This document shows, one piece after another, positions 6,067-12,208 of a stretch of 21,830 bases of DNA (positions within the stretch are counted from its first letter, which is position 1; each line of letters starts with the position of its first letter). The DNA is from a virus: positions 1-21,830 of IMG/VR virus record IMGVR_UViG_3300025141_000892. One strand, 5' to 3'. The notes beneath the pieces were generated by a model, which had not been told where the DNA came from, made no database searches, and saw only the letters and a list, made by a program, of their open reading frames with translations. Made by a program: the position numbers and the translations under genes.

Positions 6067-6273
6067 TTAAAGAGTTGAAAAGTACATAACACCAATTGTA
6101 AACGTACCCATTAAAATTAAGAACACAATAAAGGCAAAGAAGTTTCCAAAGTCATATCCTTTAATTTCTTCTATTTTATAATTATCAGTTCCGTTATGGT
6201 AAATAAAGTTAGCCGCTTCTGCATCGCTCATGTACTGTTGAAACCCTGTTTCCTTATTAGTTATTTTATGCAT
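6067..6273 (-). CDS. 68-residue membrane protein
   Basis: 68 residues. The first ~42 are soluble and polar (TGFQQYMSDAEAANFIYHNG is in this part). Residues about 45-66 (FFAFIVFLILMGTFTIGVMY) form a clear transmembrane helix near the C-terminus, so the N-terminal domain probably faces the cytoplasm in a tail-anchored arrangement. No family is recognised. Its leader AAACTAAATAAAATG is shared with the gene at 6318-6602. It lies early in the operon, where phages often place host take-over or superinfection proteins, but no such function is shown here. Confidence 0.65.
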   Translation of the reverse strand: MHKITNKETGFQQYMSDAEAANFIYHNGTDNYKIEEIKGYDFGNFFAFIVFLILMGTFTIGVMYFSTL

Positions 6274-6290
6274 TTTATTTAGTTTTAAAT

Positions 6291-6308
6291 GGGGGCTTTT
6301 ACACCCCC
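6291..6308 (-). other. GC hairpin between two early genes
   Basis: On the minus strand GGGGG and CCCCC flank an 8-base loop (TGTAAAAG). This is conspicuous in such AT-rich DNA. It sits ten bases after the stop of the 94-residue gene and just before the start region of the 68-residue membrane protein. Only a short UUU follows, so it is a weak terminator at best; it may partly attenuate transcription or protect the 3' end of a short first-gene transcript. Confidence 0.4.
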
Positions 6309-6317
6309 TTTATTTTA

Positions 6318-6602
6318 TTATTTTTCTGTCCCTATTATAAAAGAACCACAACAATTGTAAACATAAATTCCTGAAATATTTTCATCTTCATATAATTCAA
6401 AATAATCTCTACCTCCACCAACTAACCAAGCTCCGTTGATTCCATAAGTGTTTTTTATGCTACTTGTTGTTTTTTCTACCTTTTCAAACCCACCATTATA
6501 AGACTCACAACAATCAGTCATTCCGCTGAATGCAGATTTTATCTTTATAAATAAGTTTTCTTTTTTTGATACTTTGTTAAATGTGTGTTTTGTTGTTTTC
6601 AT
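6318..6602 (-). CDS. First gene of the early operon, 94-residue protein with two Cys-Cys pairs
   Basis: 94 residues, unrecognised family. The middle and C-terminus read SAFSGMTDCCESYNGGFEKV, NGAWLVGGGRDYFELYEDEN and ISGIYVYNCCGSFIIGTEK. Two CC pairs, one in each half, could bind zinc or form disulfides; they are the most striking feature. No signal peptide or membrane segment is seen, and the N-terminus is basic. It is the first gene after the promoter at 6633-6663, about 25 bases downstream of the expected transcription start, so it should be strongly expressed early. Its leader has the A-rich AAACTAAATAAAATG form. The role is unknown. Confidence 0.66.
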   Translation of the reverse strand: MKTTKHTFNKVSKKENLFIKIKSAFSGMTDCCESYNGGFEKVEKTTSSIKNTYGINGAWLVGGGRDYFELYEDENISGIYVYNCCGSFIIGTEK

Positions 6603-6632
6603 TTTATTTAGTTTTATTTGTTAAACTTGGTA

Positions 6633-6663
6633 CAAATATAACTAAGTTTTTAACATCTACAAA
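6633..6663 (-). promoter_or_regulatory. Bacteroidetes-type promoter of the early/replication operon
   Basis: On the minus strand TTTG (6663-6660) is followed by exactly 19 bases and TATATTTG (6640-6633). This matches the known Bacteroidetes primary sigma consensus, TTTG about 19-21 bases before TAnnTTTG. The transcription start is expected near 6627, giving a ~25-base A-rich leader before the ATG at 6602. It lies in the only sizeable non-coding gap of the window, downstream of the late-block terminator, which is where a new operon would start. Confidence 0.8.
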
Positions 6664-6702
6664 CTTTTTTACATTTATTTTTAACCTAGCAAATGAAAGT
6701 TT

Positions 6703-6751
6703 TTTCGTTTTTTGTGTGTTTTGGTTACTAACATTTCGTTGATTTTTCGTT
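6703..6751 (-). repeat. Three AACGAAA repeats upstream of the early promoter
   Basis: TTTCGTT on the plus strand (AACGAAA on the minus strand) occurs at 6703-6709, 6734-6740 and 6745-6751. Steps are 31 and 11 bases, close to whole helical turns, so all three copies face the same side of the DNA. A short inverted repeat ACTAAC/GTTAGT (6727-6732 and 6749-6754) overlaps the last two. They lie 40-90 bases upstream of the -33 element, a place for an activator or repressor, or for origin iterons. Seven-base AT-rich words can recur by chance, so this is suggestive only. Confidence 0.4.
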
Positions 6752-6769
6752 AGTTATAACGTAAACTAT

Positions 6770-6811
6770 AAAAAAAAGGAGCAGAACCCCTTTAAAATTC
6801 CACTCCCTTTT
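6770..6811 (-). terminator. Intrinsic terminator ending the late (structural/lysis) operon
   Basis: On the minus strand AAAAGGGAGTGGAA (6811-6798) pairs with TTCTGCTCCTTTT (6786-6774), with one bulged G and two G-U pairs. The 11-base loop is TTTTAAAGGGG, and a T8 tract runs to 6770. It lies 39 bases after the stop of the metallophosphoesterase gene and upstream of the early promoter, so it separates the two transcription units. Confidence 0.8.
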
Positions 6812-6849
6812 CCACTAACTAAATTTACTAAAACAAATACAGTACAATA

Positions 6850-8079
6850 TTAAATAATTATTTTAAATATTGTTTCTTTTTTATGAGTTTTTTGTGCACT
6901 CTTTGCATTATAAGCAAATAACTCTTCTTTTATGTTATATCCATCCCATCCTTTTGTTTCTTGTAAGTCTATCCTTACATCATGTCTGCCATCATCAGTA
7001 AAGCAATAGATATTCTGAGCGGCTGTTCCACTTAAATTTAAAGCGTTTTCGCTGTAAGAATTACTCCCGACAAGGCTCGCCGATCTTGCAATGTTATCAC
7101 GAATCATAGTTTCATGGAGGTGCCCACATATTATAAAGTCTATTATAACTCCTTTTGCACTATATTTACTTATTACTTTTCCAACCTGATTACTATCCAT
7201 TCTTCCTAATTGGTGACCATGGATCACTAACATATTTTTTCCGTTTATTTCTACAACCAGTTCTAAAGCATCTCCCCTTAAAAAATTAATATCTGGTAAA
7301 AGTAACCTCAACATTTCAAATATTGTAAAATCGTAATTATCAGAAGCAACCATATCAACCCAACCCAAATCTATATTTACTCTGGATTCGTTTCCAGTAA
7401 CGCAACAAACCTGAACTTCTGCAATTTCGTTTATATCCAATATAAAATGTTTTAATAGATGAACTCCTAAAAAGGTTGCTTTTGCTCTATTGGTTGCCAT
7501 GCTTAGTTTTTCATCTAATCTTCTATCGGAATTTATTAAATCTCCAGTAATTGCAATTAATACTTTATTTGCTTTGTGGAATTTAATATATTCTTTTACT
7601 TTATAAGCGTATTTTTGTAGCCTCTTTGAAGCAATATCAAAATCATATTTATTGCTTTCAATCTCAACTAACTCGTTTAGGTGCAAATCAGCTAACTGGA
7701 TAACTATTACAGATTCGGTATTGTGTTTCTTTTTACTGAGTTTAGTGTTTAAAGACTCTCTCTTTAATAGTTTTATTATTTCGGTGTTATACTCTATTAA
7801 AGCGTTTTCTTGTCTTGTACCCTCTCTAAATGATTTGCGTTCAATTCTATTTAGATCCTGAAACTTTTGTTTTTGTTTTGCAAGTCTGATATTATATTCA
7901 ACAATATCTTTGTCTGCAATTAAATAATGTACTACTTCTCTAACTTGTTTTCTGAGGTAATCAACTGAAACATCCAGACTATATGTATCTATAAGGTAGT
8001 CGGATATTTCAATATAATTTTGTCCATTGTCAAAAAGCTCTAATATTTCGTCCTTATATTCTAAATACTTGCTTTTCAA
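6850..8079 (-). CDS. Calcineurin-like metallophosphoesterase with N-terminal HTH-like region
   Basis: 409 residues. The metal-site motifs appear in order: DLH (131-133), GD (179-180), GNES (229-232), HGH (287-289) and GHLH (319-322). This is the DxH, GD, GNH, H, GHxH set of the calcineurin-like superfamily, with Glu in place of the usual His after GN. Residues about 5-50 (ILELFDNGQNYIEISDYLID, then a second helix pair) resemble an HTH, and 60-115 is a charged helical linker. Known relatives range from nucleases (SbcD/Mre11 type) to phosphodiesterases; the HTH-like part favours a DNA substrate. The start is a TTG at 8079, since no ATG lies between the upstream stop and the conserved region. 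It is the last gene before the terminator. Confidence 0.82.
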   Translation of the reverse strand: MKSKYLEYKDEILELFDNGQNYIEISDYLIDTYSLDVSVDYLRKQVREVVHYLIADKDIVEYNIRLAKQKQKFQDLNRIERKSFREGTRQENALIEYNTEIIKLLKRESLNTKLSKKKHNTESVIVIQLADLHLNELVEIESNKYDFDIASKRLQKYAYKVKEYIKFHKANKVLIAITGDLINSDRRLDEKLSMATNRAKATFLGVHLLKHFILDINEIAEVQVCCVTGNESRVNIDLGWVDMVASDNYDFTIFEMLRLLLPDINFLRGDALELVVEINGKNMLVIHGHQLGRMDSNQVGKVISKYSAKGVIIDFIICGHLHETMIRDNIARSASLVGSNSYSENALNLSGTAAQNIYCFTDDGRHDVRIDLQETKGWDGYNIKEELFAYNAKSAQKTHKKETIFKIII

Positions 8080-8084
8080 AATTC

Positions 8085-8270
8085 TTATTTAGAATTTTTA
8101 CCCCAGTCTGATGCAGATTGACCGATTATCAATAACAAAGCTGTTTTCCATACTTGATCAGCTAACTCAGCATCCAAGTCAAAAGCCTTCATTATTACTG
8201 GTATCACGATTCCTGAAATTCCTAAAAGAAATTTCTTTGATTTTAAAATTGCCATTAATGCGTTTTTCAT
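8085..8270 (-). CDS. Holin-like small membrane protein
   Basis: 61 residues. A basic N-terminus (KNALMAILKSKKF) precedes a first hydrophobic stretch (FLLGISGIVIPVIMKAF, about 14-30), a short acidic loop (DLDAELADQ) and a second shorter hydrophobic stretch (KTALLLIIGQSA, about 42-53), with a polar end. Size, two membrane segments and position next to the endolysin gene fit a class II-like holin. Such proteins form the membrane lesion that releases or activates the endolysin. No sequence family can be named with certainty. Confidence 0.6.
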   Translation of the reverse strand: MKNALMAILKSKKFLLGISGIVIPVIMKAFDLDAELADQVWKTALLLIIGQSASDWGKNSK

Positions 8271-8343
8271 TTTTTTTATTTTTTTAAATTTATTTATTTT
8301 TAAATTTGTTGAGATAAATTTTCAGTCTTATCCCTTGACTGTT

Positions 8344-8745
8344 TTAGTATATCCATAATCTTGGATTAGTCTTTTCTTCATCTATATCTATATGACAAAA
8401 ATTACCTTTTGATTTCCCAGCTATTCCAACACGAAAAGGTAGTCCTAATTCATGGACAAGTTGTAAAGCGTGGCCTACAAATAACGCTCTCTTTACACTA
8501 TCTGAAATAGCTATATCTGCAGCAAGTCCTTTTAAATGTGCAGAATTTTTTATAGTGTGGTAACCTCTTTTAGTTAAAGAATCATGGTAATCTTGTGTTC
8601 TGAATCCACTGGTTACTCTAAAAGAAAAATCACATCTAGCTCTTAACTCATCTATGAAGTCTAAAAACAATGGACTCATGTTTTTTCCAGAACCTTTTTC
8701 ATTAGGCAATCCAGAATCAAATTCAGATATATTAAAATATCTCAT
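8344..8745 (-). CDS. M15-family peptidase endolysin
   Basis: 133 residues, a single Peptidase_M15-type domain. The zinc ligands are visible: SAHLKGLAAD (68-77) gives His70 and Asp77, matching the SxHxxGxAxD motif, and CHIDID (117-122) gives His118. FRVTSGFRT (42-50) is the usual strand leading to the active site. These enzymes cleave peptide bonds in peptidoglycan stem peptides (L,D- or D,D-endopeptidase/carboxypeptidase). No signal peptide is present, so a holin is needed for access to the wall. It lies between two small membrane protein genes, which supports a lysis cassette. The 73-base gap downstream (8271-8343) shows only A/T-rich sequence. Confidence 0.88.
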   Translation of the reverse strand: MRYFNISEFDSGLPNEKGSGKNMSPLFLDFIDELRARCDFSFRVTSGFRTQDYHDSLTKRGYHTIKNSAHLKGLAADIAISDSVKRALFVGHALQLVHELGLPFRVGIAGKSKGNFCHIDIDEEKTNPRLWIY

Positions 8746-8812
8746 TTTGTAAAATTATAAAAAATAATATTATAAAACATTGATTATCTAAAAGTTATTA
8801 ACTTTATTGTGT

Positions 8813-8959
8813 TTATTTCTTGGATAGTTTATAGAATTTATAAATAGTAAAAATAATTGCAAGACTAATTGAAATAAGAGTTAATATTGAATTACATTCC
8901 GTTATTGTCAATGCTGTTGCTCCTCCATTTGCTAATAAAACTTGTGTTGTATCGTTCAT
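8813..8959 (-). CDS. 48-residue membrane protein, second holin/antiholin candidate
   Basis: This short frame from ATG (8959-8957) to TAA (8815-8813) encodes MNDTTQVLLANGGATALTIT, then a hydrophobic stretch, ending YKFYKLSKK. Residues about 22-41 (CNSILTLISISLAIIFTIYK) form one transmembrane helix with a polar N-terminus and a basic C-terminus, so an N-out/C-in topology is likely. It occupies the gap between the tail gene at 8969 and the endolysin gene. Single-pass proteins with this layout serve as class III-like holins or as antiholins/spanin-like helpers in many phages. The frame is seen directly; the role is inferred from position. Confidence 0.62.
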   Translation of the reverse strand: MNDTTQVLLANGGATALTITECNSILTLISISLAIIFTIYKFYKLSKK

Positions 8960-8968
8960 TTTTTTAAT

Positions 8969-9790
8969 TTAATTTTGCGTTAAAGTAACTTGACCTCCAT
9001 AAATTCTCTGAGAAGCAGCGTTTACTTTTACTAATATTAATAAATAATTTGTTGTTGTTGCGGCTGTATCGTCTATATCTATTGCCACTCCATTAGTAGT
9101 TCCTGTTCCAATTGTAGATCCAATTCCATTTGTGCTAACTCCACATTCATAAACTTCAACTGTTTTGGTAGTATTAGAACCCCAAATAGTTACATGAGTT
9201 GCAGTTGTACCATAAGGAATGTTTACTGTTGCTAGCATTTCTTGAGCAGCTGTTCCAACCTGAACACCGGAATTAGAAGAATCTTTAAAATTTAAAGCTT
9301 CATCAGAACCATCATCATTAATCATAAAATCTCTTGGCAATATTTTTACATAAGTTGGATCAACACCAGTAATGTTAAAAGTATCCTCAGCAGAATTATA
9401 ATAAATTGGACCAAACGTATCAGCACTAACTGTCATCCCAGCAATTGATCCAGCAGTTTTTCTTTGGTATTGAACAAAAAGATCTTGTTTGTCAATTTCA
9501 ATAAGATCATGTAACTCAATATCAAAATCAAGAACTGTTGAACTAACTGCCAATGTAGTTGATCCAGCAGCCTCATCAGCGCTTAATGTTAGTTTTTGCC
9601 CTCCAATATTAATTACATCCCTTTGCTTCATATCATAAGCAGTAGCAGTAACATCTATTGAGGTTATAGTTAGTCCGTTATATAAATTAATAGAATTTAC
9701 ACGAGCCAAACCTATTCTTTGTCCAGAGTTCTTTGAAGGTTCAAAAGTATTTCCTCCAATAGATGAATTATTTACTATTTTATAGTCCAT
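8969..9790 (-). CDS. Putative tail fibre/adhesin-type structural protein
   Basis: 273 residues, rich in Thr, Ser, Gly and Asn and predicted mainly beta. A segment at about 57-90 (RDVINIGGQKLTLSADEAAG, then STTLAVSS) is a pattern common in phage structural proteins. The C-terminal ~90 residues (TATHVTIWGSNTTKTVEVYE and onward) look like a beta-sandwich. No catalytic motif is seen. It follows the 801-residue tail protein by two bases and precedes the lysis genes, which is the usual slot for a receptor-binding or fibre protein of a siphovirus. It could also be an accessory baseplate or decoration protein. Confidence 0.62.
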   Translation of the reverse strand: MDYKIVNNSSIGGNTFEPSKNSGQRIGLARVNSINLYNGLTITSIDVTATAYDMKQRDVINIGGQKLTLSADEAAGSTTLAVSSTVLDFDIELHDLIEIDKQDLFVQYQRKTAGSIAGMTVSADTFGPIYYNSAEDTFNITGVDPTYVKILPRDFMINDDGSDEALNFKDSSNSGVQVGTAAQEMLATVNIPYGTTATHVTIWGSNTTKTVEVYECGVSTNGIGSTIGTGTTNGVAIDIDDTAATTTNYLLILVKVNAASQRIYGGQVTLTQN

Positions 9791-9792
9791 TT

Positions 9793-12198
9793 TTATATTG
9801 TTACTGAATTTGCCGCCACTTGTTGCTCTCCTATATTTACTGTTTCAGAAGGTACTTCATAAAAAACTTGATTCATTGTGGTGTTCCATTCATCGGTTAG
9901 TAAATTAAAAGTTCCTCTCATTAATTGATATTGGTTGCTATCCAAATCTGTTAGTTTCCCAATTGGATTCATATATTTCATTAAGGTAGTTCCACTATAA
10001 TTTTTATTTGTTTCAGATAATGCAGTTGTTCCATTAAATTGTTTTAAAAATACACTTTGATTGTAAAGAATATTTAACAAAAGCAATTCAGCTAATTTTT
10101 TGTCATAAGCGCCTACTGTATAATCAAAAACTGAAGTTCCGTTATTCCAAGCATAAGTTGGTTTTACCCATTTACCATCTGAAGAAGCAAAAACATAATT
10201 AGTACCATCAGAAGAAACTTTGGTCGTTTCTCCATCCCCCCAAAAATAATTGAGAGCGTTATAAATATATGTATTTTTATTTACTACATCTATTTCAATA
10301 TTTGTTGCAATATTTTGCCCTGCACTTGATAAAGATAAATTCCCCAGAAAAGGAGTTACACCACTTGCGTCAATCGTGTTATCGTAGTCATACTGATATT
10401 TTGTTAAATCTCTCCATATCTTTACAGGAGTTCCATCATAATTTGTTTGGGATGAAGAAGCAAAGCTATAAATTTGTCCATGATTGTGAGTAGAACCATA
10501 ATTAGTTGCTCCTACCGTTCCATCAAAACCTCTCAGTGTAGAATATACGTCTGAATCATAACAAGTAAAAGTTAAAATTGTAAAATCCCATGAACCAGTA
10601 AAAGCAGCATCCACTGGGAAAACTCCATTTGAACAAAAAGGATCTTGAGCAGTAGAATAAGCTTTTATTCCAACAGTTTGGTCTATTACTGCAGCTGTAG
10701 GAATGTGACATCCCTGCCTAGCCCCTCTTAATAGTCCACTCGATCCAGTGTAAGGTTGTCCAATAGGTCCATCCCAATCATCCCAAGCATATTCAAGGGG
10801 AGCAGAAACTGATCTTTTGCATACCTTCCAAGGTTCTGGAACTGACGGATCTCCAGTGTAAGAGCTAGGTTTTGCAACTAAATAAAACAATGATCTAAAA
10901 AACAGTGTATCGCTTGTAGTGTTTTTAAAACTTAAATAAACTTCTAAATTTATTCCATCTGCATTTGCAGCATCTACCATTGTACCCCAAGCTCTAGCTC
11001 CTGTTGCGTCATAAGGATATCTGCTGTAAACAACTTCAGATCCTGACGTACTCCAAGTAGGTGGAAATAAAGGAAATCCCCTATAAACATTTGTTCCAAC
11101 ATTTGAAAAATAAGTTCCATTTGCTGTTTTTATTGCAGGAAGTCCAGAATAAATTGTTCCAGATAATTTTTGTAACCCTTCGCCTGGAGCAGATAAATTT
11201 TCTAAGGTTAAATCATAAGGAGTTAAATCTTTATTTCCAACATAATTTTGATTTGCATCAAACCCTCCTTGATAAAAATATTGTCTTGTAGGAATATTTA
11301 TGGGGTTCAAAGCAGTTCCAGCAGCATCTTCATCTGTATTATATGCATCTATTTCTACAAAATAGAAAACGTGCCGCCAATAAATACATCTCATTCCAAA
11401 ATTCTTACACAGATATTCCATAACTTGATAACAGTTGGGAACATTTACATTGTTATCAGTATCAAAAGAATAAAGCCTTTGCATATCTAACTGAGTATAC
11501 CGTAAAGGATCTATATCTGCAGCGGGAGTTGGATGGCCTTCATTATATAAATTAACTGCTGTTTGTATTTTATAATTTTCTAAATATGTTGCGCCATCTC
11601 CATCATCCTCTAAAACCATCCCAGTATTAAAAAGTAATTCTGGCAACCATTTTATTGTGGATGTTCCTCCAATAATATTAGAAAACCCACTATTGTAAAA
11701 AGTATCATTTGTTATGTATGGAAATGTAGGCACTGCTCCAGTATCAAGATTCGTCTCTCTTATAAATGGTTTATCTTTTAAAGCAGCTAACCCATCAACA
11801 GCCGTTAAACTCACTTCATAAGGATAACTAACGTCTTGTTCATCTTTTAAATCTAATAACACATATCCACACCATAACAAAATATTTGTTCCAGTTGTTT
11901 CTCTAATTGTTATCCATACATCTCTTTCCTGATAAGTTGTTGCAAGAGATAAAATAAAAGCTTTATCAGTTGCATTTTGAACTAAAAAAGGAATAGTGCA
12001 TTTAGAACTTAAAATATAGGAATTTTTATCTTTGTCGTTTGGATTTTCATAGGATATTTGAGCTCCACTTGCTCCTAAAGTCATATCAGTTAAATCTTCT
12101 GCTCCAGTCCATAAAATATTTAAAGTATATTCAGTTCCATTAGAAGAAACTAAAGTTGTATCTCTAGCGGTATTTAAATCATAATCTGCTCTTGCCAT
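9793..12198 (-). CDS. Large tail-tip/baseplate protein
   Basis: 801 residues. The N-terminal ~145 residues are the most conserved-looking: TEYTLNILWTGAEDLTDMTL, then ILLWCGYVLLDLKDEQDVSY and YEVSLTAVDGLAALKDKPF. The 'L-A-A-D/VDGL-LKD' type of region is seen in tail-tip/hub proteins of Bacteroidetes phages. A long Ser/Thr/Gly/Tyr-rich remainder (about 300-700) is predicted beta and may include carbohydrate-facing modules. It starts ten bases after the tape measure gene, the place of Dit/Tal-type proteins. I expect it to close the tail tube end and hold the fibre, but the exact equivalent (distal tail protein or tail-associated lysin) cannot be decided; no peptidase or lysozyme motif is seen. 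Confidence 0.65.
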   Translation of the reverse strand: MARADYDLNTARDTTLVSSNGTEYTLNILWTGAEDLTDMTLGASGAQISYENPNDKDKNSYILSSKCTIPFLVQNATDKAFILSLATTYQERDVWITIRETTGTNILLWCGYVLLDLKDEQDVSYPYEVSLTAVDGLAALKDKPFIRETNLDTGAVPTFPYITNDTFYNSGFSNIIGGTSTIKWLPELLFNTGMVLEDDGDGATYLENYKIQTAVNLYNEGHPTPAADIDPLRYTQLDMQRLYSFDTDNNVNVPNCYQVMEYLCKNFGMRCIYWRHVFYFVEIDAYNTDEDAAGTALNPINIPTRQYFYQGGFDANQNYVGNKDLTPYDLTLENLSAPGEGLQKLSGTIYSGLPAIKTANGTYFSNVGTNVYRGFPLFPPTWSTSGSEVVYSRYPYDATGARAWGTMVDAANADGINLEVYLSFKNTTSDTLFFRSLFYLVAKPSSYTGDPSVPEPWKVCKRSVSAPLEYAWDDWDGPIGQPYTGSSGLLRGARQGCHIPTAAVIDQTVGIKAYSTAQDPFCSNGVFPVDAAFTGSWDFTILTFTCYDSDVYSTLRGFDGTVGATNYGSTHNHGQIYSFASSSQTNYDGTPVKIWRDLTKYQYDYDNTIDASGVTPFLGNLSLSSAGQNIATNIEIDVVNKNTYIYNALNYFWGDGETTKVSSDGTNYVFASSDGKWVKPTYAWNNGTSVFDYTVGAYDKKLAELLLLNILYNQSVFLKQFNGTTALSETNKNYSGTTLMKYMNPIGKLTDLDSNQYQLMRGTFNLLTDEWNTTMNQVFYEVPSETVNIGEQQVAANSVTI

Positions 12199-12208
12199 TT
12201 CTTTTCTG

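Noticed and set aside
6603-6849. DnaA boxes (TTATNCACA) marking an origin
   Set aside because: No good match is present on either strand; only the AACGAAA repeats stand out.
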